From Paludibacteraceae bacterium (GTDB taxonomy: Bacteria > Bacteroidota > Bacteroidia > Bacteroidales > Paludibacteraceae), in contig CAJOIZ010000001.1 of assembly GCA_905234835.1 (NCBI GenBank), forward strand, positions 62,001-126,000: a stretch of 64,000 nucleotides of DNA, read 5' to 3'. Shown piece after piece: positions 7,353 through 16,095 of this stretch. The translations under genes and the position numbers were made by a program. The notes beneath the pieces were generated by a model. The model had not been told where the DNA came from, made no database searches, and saw only the letters and a list, made by a program, of their open reading frames with translations. How positions within the stretch are numbered: position 1 is the stretch's first letter; each line of letters begins with the position of its first letter.

Positions 7353-8500
7353 GATTGTTGTTTTTTGCGGATTAGTATTCGACGATATGGCAATTCTGGC
7401 TTGCCGTCTTTCATATAGTATAAGTCACCATCACGCAGTCCTTTGTTCTGTTTTTTTAGTTCACGCGGGAAAGGCTTCAAGCCTAATTCAAGACCATAAT
7501 CTCCGTGAGGATGACCGATTATTTCAAATTGCTCCGGACAGTACTTATCAAGGAATGATATTGGAACGCCCATAATGCCATCATAATCTTCCGGAATAGC
7601 ATCAGCAAAAGGAACTTCTATTGCGTTATAGTTCTCATATTTGATATATTCGCACAAACCTCTTATTTCTTTGTGTTTACTATGTTTGAAGTTCTCCGCC
7701 ATTGTCATTAGTTTTAATGGCTCATGCCTACGTCCATGATCAATATTTGTAAACCACCTAACACCATTTACTCGCCATAGAAATTTTCCATCTTGCAAAA
7801 AAGCATTCTTTTCACTTGACATCTTTGCTGGATCATATAATGTTTGGTCGGCAATAAAGTATGCAGCACCTCCATTGAAATAAGAACTTCCCATCCATAT
7901 TTTATTATCTTTTATAAGCGGGAATACCTCTTTGTACGATATTGCATTAATGTTACCTATAATGATAAATTGTTTATTTGCCTCCATAATCCAAGCCAAG
8001 AACTCCCTAAATAACGAGAACGGTGGGTTCGTAACAATTATATCCGCTTCATCGCGCAGTTTGCGTATCTCTTTGCTTCGGAAATCACCATCGCCCTCCA
8101 AATACTGCCATTGCAAATCTTCAATATCGATACGGCCACTGTTATTAGCATCGTGGTCAAGAACGAAAATCTTGCCGTGCGTGCGCGTTTTGTCTTGATC
8201 AAAATTCGGACTTGCGGTCTCAAACAAGGTCGGCATATATCCGTCCTTGAACTTCTTGCTCTCCACCGCAAAACTGGTAGAAATCAGTTTCTTTAGTCCC
8301 AACAACTCAAAGTTCTGTGCAAAGAACTTCGTAAAATTGCTCCATTCCGGATCATCACAAGGCAGTAACACCGTCTTGCCTCGGAACACATCGGGATTGT
8401 AGTCCAGATAAGCGTTTATCTCTTTCTGGATATCGGGGTACTGGGTGTAGAACTCGTCGTTCTTCGCCGTCTTTGCATTAGCGAGATTGGTGTTTGCCAT
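7349..8500 (-). CDS. EcoRI-family adenine-specific DNA methyltransferase
   Basis: This 383-residue protein matches the EcoRI-methylase family (EcoRI_methylase). It starts with NAKTAKNDEFYTQYPDIQKEI, has the SAM-site-like VLLPCDDPEWSNFTKFF at 44-60, and the catalytic NPPF tetrad at 158-161 in DIIVTNPPFSLFREFL. The enzyme class transfers a methyl group from SAM to N6 of adenine in a specific site. It is first in a two-gene unit with the DUF262-HNH protein. A promoter at 8879-8910 is followed by about 370 nt of leader containing a large inverted-repeat structure, which suggests expression control at RNA level. The recognition sequence cannot be predicted. Confidence 0.88.
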   Translation of the reverse strand: MANTNLANAKTAKNDEFYTQYPDIQKEINAYLDYNPDVFRGKTVLLPCDDPEWSNFTKFFAQNFELLGLKKLISTSFAVESKKFKDGYMPTLFETASPNFDQDKTRTHGKIFVLDHDANNSGRIDIEDLQWQYLEGDGDFRSKEIRKLRDEADIIVTNPPFSLFREFLAWIMEANKQFIIIGNINAISYKEVFPLIKDNKIWMGSSYFNGGAAYFIADQTLYDPAKMSSEKNAFLQDGKFLWRVNGVRWFTNIDHGRRHEPLKLMTMAENFKHSKHKEIRGLCEYIKYENYNAIEVPFADAIPEDYDGIMGVPISFLDKYCPEQFEIIGHPHGDYGLELGLKPFPRELKKQNKGLRDGDLYYMKDGKPELPYRRILIRKKQQS

Positions 8501-8569
8501 TGGATTGATAGTTTGGTTTGTGCATAACTATCAATCCGTATAGGAGAAATAAAAAGGCGCAGATTTACC

Positions 8570-8738
8570 TTTCGCGTCTACGGGAAGCCTGAGAAAGAAA
8601 CCCGACTAAGCTGCAGATAAACCTACACCCAATGTGTAAGTTGATAGCAACTTAGTAGAGTTGTCTCAGTTTCGGACAACGCTTATTATTTCAACTAATA
8701 AGAAATTAGTTTCTCAGGCTTTTTTCTTAGACGCGAAA
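8570..8738 (-). ncRNA. candidate structured RNA in the leader of the methylase operon
   Basis: An 11-bp perfect outer stem (8570-8580 with 8728-8738) and a 12-bp perfect second stem (8585-8596 with 8710-8721) enclose several hairpins. These are 8639-8654 (6-bp stem), 8661-8681 (7 pairs with one G-U) and 8682-8702 (7-bp). A weaker TACAC/GTGTA pair also lies inside. CGGG at 8581 could alternatively pair with CCCG at 8601 as a pseudoknot. A minus-strand promoter lies 140 nt upstream and the methylase ATG 70 nt downstream. I place it on the minus strand for that reason, but the fold is possible on either strand. I recognise no Rfam family; a 6S-like RNA or a retron-like element are untested alternatives, and there is no reverse transcriptase in the window. 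Confidence 0.5.
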
Positions 8739-8878
8739 TAATAGTATGCTATGTTATGATATTTTGTCAGCGCAACGCTTTGCGCTCTGTCGTTGCTCTG
8801 TTTTACGTCATGGGCAAGTGACGTTATCTGTATGTCCCATAATCGGAATTGGGCATATCAAGGTCGCAAATTTCGGCT

Positions 8879-8910
8879 GCAAAAGTAGTGCCTATATTTG
8901 ATATGCGCAA
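8879..8910 (-). promoter_or_regulatory. Bacteroidetes-type promoter for the structured RNA and methylase operon
   Basis: On the minus strand, TACTTTTG lies at 8886-8879 and TTG about 21 nt upstream at 8910-8908. Transcription would start near 8872 and pass through the 8769-8786 hairpin, the large inverted-repeat structure, and then the methylase gene. Confidence 0.6.
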
Positions 8911-9011
8911 GTTTACGGCAAAAAACAGGAATTGCAAAGCCAAACAGAGGGAAAAAGGCAGTCGGACAAGGTTTAGTCATACGGTGAGGGCTCGGTGAGG
9001 TCTGCTTAATG

Positions 9012-9066
9012 TATCGTATATGTATCGTATATCTATCGTGTATCTATCGTGTATCTATCGTACTTG
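9012..9066. repeat. 11-bp tandem repeat, five units (TATCGTGTATC)
   Basis: The units are TATCGTATATG, TATCGTATATC, TATCGTGTATC twice, and TATCGTACTTG, head to tail without gaps. They lie in the intergenic region upstream of cdsA. Confidence 0.85.
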
Positions 9067-9088
9067 CTTGCTGCATGGAGGCTTCGCT

Positions 9089-9207
9089 GTTGGGGACTGC
9101 GTGTTGGGGACTACATGTTAGTTACTGCGTGTTAGTCACTTCGTGTTGAGGACTGCGTGTTAGTCAGCTGCGTGTTGGTCAGCTGCGCTGTTAGTGACTA
9201 CGTGTTG
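9089..9207. repeat. 14-bp (2 x 7) degenerate tandem repeat GTTGGGGACTGCGT
   Basis: About eight units vary around GTTGGGGACTGCGT (for example GTTAGTTACTGCGT and GTTGAGGACTGCGT), with some 15- or 16-bp units. The same family recurs at 42.6-42.8 kb and 42.96-43.1 kb. Confidence 0.8.
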
Positions 9208-9269
9208 ATTGTCCTTTCGTTCTTGATAAAGTTAGAGGGGTGTACAGGGACAAATATATCAGAGGAGTG

Positions 9270-9300
9270 TTGCAGGGACAAATATAATGGTGTAATTTTG
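9270..9300 (+). promoter_or_regulatory. Bacteroidetes-type promoter for cdsA
   Basis: TTG at 9270-9272, a 20-nt spacer, and TAATTTTG at 9293-9300, ending 26 nt before the cdsA ATG. Confidence 0.7.
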
Positions 9301-9326
9301 CGGGCGAAAGAATACAGAATACGAAT

Positions 9327-10214
9327 ATGAGTACACTGGTAAAACGCACATTGTCAGGGGCAGTATATGTGGCCGTGATTGTCGGGACAATACTCGCTCC
9401 CGACTCCAGTCTGTTCGGCGTTGTAGCCGCCGTGATGACCGCCCTGGGCATTCGCGAGTTTATACACCTGACAGGCAAAGACAAATGGCTGACCATAATG
9501 AGCTGCGTGGCAGGCGTAAGCTTGGTGCTGTCGGTATGGATGATTGTATATCTGGTCAATGAGCCGCATTACTACGACCCGGACGGTCTGTCCGTGAGCA
9601 GACATGACTGGATTCCCGACTGGTTGATGGGACTGACACTGCTGGTCTTTGTCCTGTCCACCTTTGTTACCCTCATCGCCGAACTGTTCCGCAAAGAAGA
9701 GAACCCCGTGATGAACTGGGGGCGCTACTGGCAGGCACTGATGATGACCGCCCTTCCTTTCGCGTGCATGAGTGTTCTGTGCGAGCTTAACCAGTACTAC
9801 CTGCTGTGCCTGTTCATATCCATCTGGGTCAATGATACAGGTGCGTACTTAGTGGGCATGGGTACCTCACACCTGCCCGGCGGCAACCACAAGATGTTCG
9901 TGCGCGTGAGTCCGAAGAAGAGCTGGGAAGGCCTAATCGGCGGCATCGTGTTCAACCTTGCGGCAGGGTACGTTTTCTACCGTGTGGGATGGATAGACAG
10001 GCTGTGGTTAGCAATGGCTTTCGTGCTGATAGTGAGCGTGTCAGGTACGTTGGGCGACCTGATGGAGAGCCTGCTGAAACGTAGTGTCGGCGTGAAGGAC
10101 AGCGGTCGGTTCATGCCCGGGCATGGCGGCGTGTTAGACCGGTTTGACAGTATGCTATTAGCGACACCCGTCATCTGCCTGTTCCTGCTGATTGTGGTTA
10201 TTCTGTCCGCATAA
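9327..10214 (+). CDS. cdsA: phosphatidate cytidylyltransferase
   Basis: This 295-residue integral membrane enzyme makes CDP-diacylglycerol from CTP and phosphatidic acid, the branch point of phospholipid synthesis at the inner membrane. Several hydrophobic helices precede the CdsA signature near the C-terminus, KDSGRFMPGHGGVLDRFDS (about 257-275). The upstream motif VSPKKSWEGLIGG is also typical. It is the first gene of a plus-strand operon with a lysophospholipid/lipid A-type acyltransferase and a GT2, so the unit concerns membrane lipids and envelope glycans. A good promoter ends 26 nt upstream of the ATG. Confidence 0.95.
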   Translation: MSTLVKRTLSGAVYVAVIVGTILAPDSSLFGVVAAVMTALGIREFIHLTGKDKWLTIMSCVAGVSLVLSVWMIVYLVNEPHYYDPDGLSVSRHDWIPDWLMGLTLLVFVLSTFVTLIAELFRKEENPVMNWGRYWQALMMTALPFACMSVLCELNQYYLLCLFISIWVNDTGAYLVGMGTSHLPGGNHKMFVRVSPKKSWEGLIGGIVFNLAAGYVFYRVGWIDRLWLAMAFVLIVSVSGTLGDLMESLLKRSVGVKDSGRFMPGHGGVLDRFDSMLLATPVICLFLLIVVILSA

Positions 10215-10217
10215 TAT

Positions 10218-11090
10218 ATGGAGCTGCTAATCAAGATACTATCGCGTCTGCCGCTCAAGAGTCTATACCGGCTGAGCGACTACGTTATCTATCCGCTGAT
10301 GTACTACGCGGTGCGATACCGCCGCACAATCGTCCGCAAGAACATGAGGCAGTCCTTCCCCGACAAGTCAGCAGACGAGATACGGCAGATAGAGAAGCGT
10401 TTCTACCACCACTTTTCGGACGTGCTGATGGAGATAGCCTGGAACTACCGCGCAAGCAATGAGGAGGTTAAGCAGCACATGGTCTTTGAGAATACGGATG
10501 AGATGGAACAGTGGACGCAAGGGAAGAAGGGCGTTATCCTTATGCTCGGTCACATGGGCAACTGGGAGTGGCTGCCCGTCCTCCAACAGTACATCAAGGA
10601 CCCGTCATTGCAGGAATACAACGTCTATCGACGGCTGAAGAACACGAACGCCAACCGGCTGATACTGAGTATGCGCGAACGGCGCAGCGGTGCCAACACG
10701 AGCATCGAGAAGAACGACCTCGTGCGGCGAATCATAGCGATGAGCCACACAGAACAACGCTTCGTATTAGGTCTGATAAGCGACCAGAAAGTGTCGCCAC
10801 GCAATGCGTACCACTGGACAGAGTTCCTGCACCAAGACACGAGTTTCTTAGGCGGCGGCGAGGTGCTGGCACGCAAATTAGACCTCGTAGTGGTTTATCT
10901 GCATATCCGCGAGGTGTCACGCGGCTACTACCGCGCACGGTTCGAACAGCTGACGCTGAACGCTCCGCAAACGGAGAAAGGGGAGATAACCGAGCTGTTC
11001 GCCCGCACATTGGAGAAGAACATCCTCGAACAACCGCACCTGTGGCTGTGGAGCCATAACCGGTGGAAATGGAAACGCAACGACCAATGA
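10218..11090 (+). CDS. lysophospholipid/lipid A acyltransferase family protein (HtrB/LpxL-like)
   Basis: This 290-residue protein of the Lip_A_acyltrans family adds a secondary fatty acyl chain to lipid A or a related lipid at the inner membrane. The catalytic HxxxxD/E region appears as GHMGNWEW (H112). The family's C-terminal motif appears as QPHLWLWSHNRWKW. LISDQKVSPRNAYHW and the FLGGGEVLARK block are also typical. The ATG lies 3 nt after the cdsA stop, and the stop overlaps the next gene's ATG (ATGA). The acyl donor and exact lipid acceptor are not visible. Bacteroidetes often carry one such gene for lipid A. Confidence 0.9.
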   Translation: MELLIKILSRLPLKSLYRLSDYVIYPLMYYAVRYRRTIVRKNMRQSFPDKSADEIRQIEKRFYHHFSDVLMEIAWNYRASNEEVKQHMVFENTDEMEQWTQGKKGVILMLGHMGNWEWLPVLQQYIKDPSLQEYNVYRRLKNTNANRLILSMRERRSGANTSIEKNDLVRRIIAMSHTEQRFVLGLISDQKVSPRNAYHWTEFLHQDTSFLGGGEVLARKLDLVVVYLHIREVSRGYYRARFEQLTLNAPQTEKGEITELFARTLEKNILEQPHLWLWSHNRWKWKRNDQ

Positions 11091-12085
11091 GATGCAGCGT
11101 AGTCATACTGAACTGGAACGGTGCGGAGATGATGCGCCGGTATCTGCCGTCGGTGGTGCAACATACTGACGGAGAGGATATTGAAGTGGTAGTTGCCGAC
11201 AACGGGAGTACAGACGAGAGCCTACGGGTGCTGCGGGAGGAGTTCCCTTCGGTCCGCGTAATCATATTAGACAAGAACTACGGCTTTGCGGAGGGGTATA
11301 ACCGTGCTATCGCACAGATTGACAGCGAATATACGGTGCTGCTCAATTCGGATGTGGAGGTGACAACGGGTTGGCTGAATCCCCTACTCTCCTATATGGA
11401 CAGTCATCCGCAGACAGCCGCCTGCCAGCCGAAGATACTGAGCTGGACGAGCAAGGAGAAGGGCGAGCAGCCTGTGCGCTTCGAGCACGCGGGTGCCGCG
11501 GGAGGAATGATGGACGCGTTAGGCTATCCGTTCTGCCGCGGGCGCGTGATGAGCAAAGTGGAAACAGACGATGGGCAGTACGACAGCATAGTGCCTGTGT
11601 TCTGGACATCGGGTGCGGCGATGTGCGTCAGGACAGCCGTTTATCAAGAGACGGGCGGATTGGATGCCAGTTTCTTCGCCCACATGGAGGAGATAGACCT
11701 GTGCTGGCGGATGCAATGCCGAGGGTACGAGCTGGTGTGCGTACCGCAATCGGTGGTTTACCATCTTGGCGGCGGGTCGCTCAACTACGAGAGTCCGAGA
11801 AAGACGTACCTCAACTTCCGCAACAACCTGCTGATGCTATACAAGAACCTGCCCAGCTGCCGGCTTGCGGCGGTTCTTCTGTGCAGGTTGCTGCTGGACT
11901 ATGCGGCTGCCGGTCAGTTCCTGCTGAAAGGTCAGGGAAAGAATGCGCTGTCAGTTGTGCAGGCCCGGCGGGACTTTTGGCGTATGTTAGACAGCGGTAT
12001 GCGCGAGAAAAGAAAAACCAACCGCAGATTAGCTACGGTCGGTTATCCTTCGATTATCAGCAACAAGCTGGTGCTCTTCCGCTGA
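11087..12085 (+). CDS. glycosyltransferase family 2
   Basis: The GT-A fold begins directly with CSVVILNWNGAEMMRRYLPS. It continues with VVVADNGSTDESLRVL, NYGFAEGYNRAI and the DxD-like LLNSDVEVT, then the acceptor-side FFAHMEEIDLCWR. A C-terminal hydrophobic/helical part (FRNNLLMLYKNL...LLDYAAAGQFLL) is common in Bacteroidetes rhamnosyl/wbbL-like GT2s. I start it at ATG 11087, which overlaps the acyltransferase stop as ATGA; the longer frame from 11063 begins with GTG and would overlap more. It transfers a sugar from a nucleotide donor, probably to an envelope glycan; donor and acceptor are unknown. It ends 1 nt before the convergent enolase gene. Confidence 0.9.
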   Translation: MRCSVVILNWNGAEMMRRYLPSVVQHTDGEDIEVVVADNGSTDESLRVLREEFPSVRVIILDKNYGFAEGYNRAIAQIDSEYTVLLNSDVEVTTGWLNPLLSYMDSHPQTAACQPKILSWTSKEKGEQPVRFEHAGAAGGMMDALGYPFCRGRVMSKVETDDGQYDSIVPVFWTSGAAMCVRTAVYQETGGLDASFFAHMEEIDLCWRMQCRGYELVCVPQSVVYHLGGGSLNYESPRKTYLNFRNNLLMLYKNLPSCRLAAVLLCRLLLDYAAAGQFLLKGQGKNALSVVQARRDFWRMLDSGMREKRKTNRRLATVGYPSIISNKLVLFR

Positions 12086-12086
12086 T

Positions 12087-13406
<1,320 letters not shown>

Positions 13407-13463
13407 TTAGTTTTTACTTTATTTAGATTGTTCCCCATCCTATCGGGGGACTGATTTATCGCG

Positions 13464-13494
13464 CAAAAATACTATCTTTCACGGAATTGCACAA
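13464..13494 (-). promoter_or_regulatory. Bacteroidetes-type promoter for eno
   Basis: On the minus strand, TATTTTTG (13471-13464) and TTG (13494-13492) are separated by a 20-nt spacer, about 70 nt upstream of the eno ATG. Confidence 0.7.
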
Positions 13495-13502
13495 ATACTT
13501 TC

Positions 13503-14960
13503 TTATTTCGGCTGCCATTGGTAGCAACCGGCATCAATCGGAGCCTGACGGGGTATGCCCAAACGGTCGTATGGCAAGGCGTATGCGGGATTGCCGATGC
13601 CACGTGCAGGCGAAACGCTGTCCAAGCGGAAATCGTAGTAATTATACTCGCCGTGGAGGTAATAGGTGTTCACAAACACGGTGTCGTCCTTCGTGGCATA
13701 CACATTATCGTGGCTCCACGGAGCAAGAACCGAGTCGGAGAAGATGTAATTGTTCGCCAGTTCGCCCTCGTAGCCCGATTGGAAAACAGTATCTAAGACG
13801 AGGTTGGCGGTTCGTGCTCCGGTAATGATATTGTTGTACATACGAACGGTTGCGGGAGCCGCAGCACTGTCTGACAGACTGATATAGACCGCCGGCACAT
13901 CGTCCCTGCCGGTGGTGTGGATATTGAGGTTGGTGTATGGATAGCCAAAGAACGAGGCTATCGTATTGTGGGTCAGCAGACAGGAACCGCCGGAGAGGTA
14001 CAAGCAATAGGAAGCGCAATTGCTGATTTCCGAATTGCATACGGTGGCATCCGTATTGCGCAAGACGACTCCGTAGAGCGCGTGGTTGTGGATGCGAGCG
14101 TTGGACAGGACAATCTTTCTGGGCACAGCGGCAGACGACGAATAGGCGTACAGGCCGACGTTACCGCTCAATATCTCCACATAATCCAATGTATCCGCCA
14201 CCTGCGTGCCATCCAGCGAGAGCAGATAGACCCCACCCCACTGTCCGGAAGCCATCTGATAGGGCACTTTCGGGAAGAGACGGTCAAGACGGTCGCCCGT
14301 GATGCGGACAGGCTGCGCAAGCGTTCCCTTCGCACTGACCGAGCCAAGCAGGTAGAGCGATGTGCCGGAATGCATATAAAGCGTGGCACCGGCATCCATC
14401 ACTGTAGTGCCAGACACTTCCATCGTATCAAAGATGAGATAGGGCTTGTCCGCCGTGAAATGGTAGTTCTGTTCAACCGTATAACGCGACGGGGAACGGA
14501 TAATCTGCACGTTCTGACCATAGGCCTCCAAGACAATACGCTGGGTATTCCCATTAACGAGGAAGCAAACGGAATCAGTGATGAAAACAGGTGAGTTGAC
14601 ATCCAGCGGGTCAATGGTTGCCCGCACGAATAGGAACAAACTGTCCCCTCCATTGAGAGTGATGTTATTCAGCCGACTTCGGTCGTTCTCGCCATCGAGA
14701 TTGAGTTGGAAGAAATCGGTGCTGACCGCAACAGACTGGATATTAACAGCGTTCTTATTGGGGTTATATACCATCACGGCGCAAGTGGACGAACCAAGAG
14801 TGGTAAAGACGGTATCAAAGCGGACCGTGTCGGCGGAGAAAGCAAGCCGCAAAGTCGGGTCGGAGGAAATCTTCTCCTCCCTGCATGAGACAAAGCAGAG
14901 AGGAATGAGCAAAAACAATATGACGTGCAGTATATGTCTCATATCGTGTATGATTTCCAT
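13503..14960 (-). CDS. lipoprotein with right-handed beta-helix repeats
   Basis: This is a protein of about 485 residues. It has a lipoprotein signal peptide, MRHILHVILFLLIPLCFVSC, with the lipobox Cys followed by REEKISSD. A beta-sandwich-like part with FDTVFTTLGSSTCAVMVYN follows, as in choice-of-anchor or MSP-like domains. Then comes a parallel beta-helix region with recurring short blocks (GNVGLYAYSS, HNHALYGVVLRN, ISNCASYCLYLSGG, MYNNIITGARTANLV). The C-terminus has ARGIGNPAYALPYDRLGIPRQ and DAGCYQ, the usual ending of Bacteroidetes beta-helix lipoproteins. I start at ATG 14960, which overlaps the PorT-like stop as TGATG. It is likely anchored in the outer membrane. Enzymatic function is unknown. 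Confidence 0.8.
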   Translation of the reverse strand: MEIIHDMRHILHVILFLLIPLCFVSCREEKISSDPTLRLAFSADTVRFDTVFTTLGSSTCAVMVYNPNKNAVNIQSVAVSTDFFQLNLDGENDRSRLNNITLNGGDSLFLFVRATIDPLDVNSPVFITDSVCFLVNGNTQRIVLEAYGQNVQIIRSPSRYTVEQNYHFTADKPYLIFDTMEVSGTTVMDAGATLYMHSGTSLYLLGSVSAKGTLAQPVRITGDRLDRLFPKVPYQMASGQWGGVYLLSLDGTQVADTLDYVEILSGNVGLYAYSSSAAVPRKIVLSNARIHNHALYGVVLRNTDATVCNSEISNCASYCLYLSGGSCLLTHNTIASFFGYPYTNLNIHTTGRDDVPAVYISLSDSAAAPATVRMYNNIITGARTANLVLDTVFQSGYEGELANNYIFSDSVLAPWSHDNVYATKDDTVFVNTYYLHGEYNYYDFRLDSVSPARGIGNPAYALPYDRLGIPRQAPIDAGCYQWQPK

Positions 14961-15679
14961 CACTCAAAATTAAAGGTGAGTGTCAGCATCTGGTTGGTCA
15001 GGCGGCGCAAAGCCAGGGTATAGAATTCGTCCTGCTTGGGCAGATTGACCCGCTCATCAACCGGCGTAAGCATATTGGCGAAACCTATCTGGTACTTCAG
15101 TTCGGGACAGAACTTAAACCAGCCCGTATAGAAGTCGCAACCAAAACCAAAATCAATGAAATAGTCCCATTTCTGCTGGTAAAGCACACGTTCCTTCTGC
15201 CCGCCGAAATCATAGTGGAAGCCTCCGCCGAAGATGAGGTACGGGCGGTAGTTCATCTCGCGCTCGGCGGACCATTTGATATAAAACGGTACGGATATGG
15301 GCAAGCTCAGCACCTCTGCTTTCTCTCGGTGCGAATCAATCGACCCGCGTATGGGATTGCCGCTCTCGTTCTTGTAAGAGACCGTTTTCTGCCCAAAATG
15401 CAGTCCAGGGCAGAACCGCAGATTCAAATGACGGGTCATCCGCAAGTCGGTAATGAAGCCCACAGAGAAACCCGGCATCAGGGAGCTGACCCGCGCATGG
15501 TAGAGTTCGCCGTCAATGACATTCTGCGAGTCCTGAACGAAAAAACTCATCATATTCACTCCCAACGAAAATCCGAAATGCACAATCTTGTCGTCAATAT
15601 ACGGTGTGTGCATCTGGGCTCTCGCATTAAGAGAGAGTACCACCACGCTCAATATAACCAACAGCTTTTTCGTAGGCAT
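14960..15679 (-). CDS. porT: PorT-like outer-membrane beta-barrel protein (type IX secretion)
   Basis: This protein of about 239 residues has a signal peptide (TKKLLVILSVVVLSLNARAQ). Alternating hydrophobic strands follow, with IVHFGFSLGVNMMSFFVQ, FSVGFITDLRM, LNLRFCPGLHFG and LPISVPFYIKW, matching PorT/SprT of the type IX secretion system. The C-terminus ends in aromatic FNFE, typical of barrels. PorT is needed for T9SS assembly in the outer membrane. Possible starts are GTG 15703, ATG 15688 and ATG 15679; I choose 15679 because it gives a compact signal peptide. The start overlaps the aroQ coding end by about 50 nt. PorE-like and DUF5103 genes elsewhere in the window support a working T9SS. 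Confidence 0.75.
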   Translation of the reverse strand: MPTKKLLVILSVVVLSLNARAQMHTPYIDDKIVHFGFSLGVNMMSFFVQDSQNVIDGELYHARVSSLMPGFSVGFITDLRMTRHLNLRFCPGLHFGQKTVSYKNESGNPIRGSIDSHREKAEVLSLPISVPFYIKWSAEREMNYRPYLIFGGGFHYDFGGQKERVLYQQKWDYFIDFGFGCDFYTGWFKFCPELKYQIGFANMLTPVDERVNLPKQDEFYTLALRRLTNQMLTLTFNFE

Positions 15680-16091
15680 CCAATCCATAAAAAGTTTTTT
15701 CACAAACGCCGCTCAACAGACTCTCCCGTCGGAAAGGCTCACGCACACGTATATCGCTCAGGTGTACCTCAACGACTGTCATCTTCTGCTCCGCCAACCA
15801 ATCAACAGTATCACGCAAAGAGACAGACGTATGACACAGTCCGCCGGGATTGATGACAACCGCATCATAGGGACGACTATCTGTGGTTTCGTCTATTGTT
15901 CCCGCTTCCTGAAGTTTGTCTATCAAATCCCCCTCGTGATTCGACTGGAAATAGGTAAAACAGCAAGACTTCTCATGATTCCGCTGCAGCTCCAGAATAA
16001 TCTCCTCCATCGAGCGCGTACCATATAGCGCAGGATTGCGCCTGCCTGTCAGGTTAAGGTTGGGACCGTTGATGATAAGGATATGCAGCAT
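15627..16091 (-). CDS. aroQ: 3-dehydroquinate dehydratase, type II
   Basis: This 154-residue enzyme catalyses the trans-dehydration of 3-dehydroquinate to 3-dehydroshikimate in the shikimate pathway. It has the N-terminal ILIINGPNLNLTGRR, the catalytic Tyr of the flexible loop in NPALYGTRS, VINPGGLCHTSVSLRD, and the active-site EVHLSDIRVREPFR. Length is typical of type II. Its start lies 4 nt after the rho stop, and its end overlaps the PorT-like gene. The neighbourhood is a loose minus-strand housekeeping run, so co-transcription with rho is plausible. Confidence 0.95.
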   Translation of the reverse strand: MLHILIINGPNLNLTGRRNPALYGTRSMEEIILELQRNHEKSCCFTYFQSNHEGDLIDKLQEAGTIDETTDSRPYDAVVINPGGLCHTSVSLRDTVDWLAEQKMTVVEVHLSDIRVREPFRRESLLSGVCEKTFYGLDAYEKAVGYIERGGTLS

Positions 16092-16095
16092 ATAC

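Noticed and set aside
8570..8738. Inverted-repeat RNA considered as a retron msr-msd
   Set aside because: No reverse transcriptase gene within the window on either side; kept only as an unclassified structured RNA.
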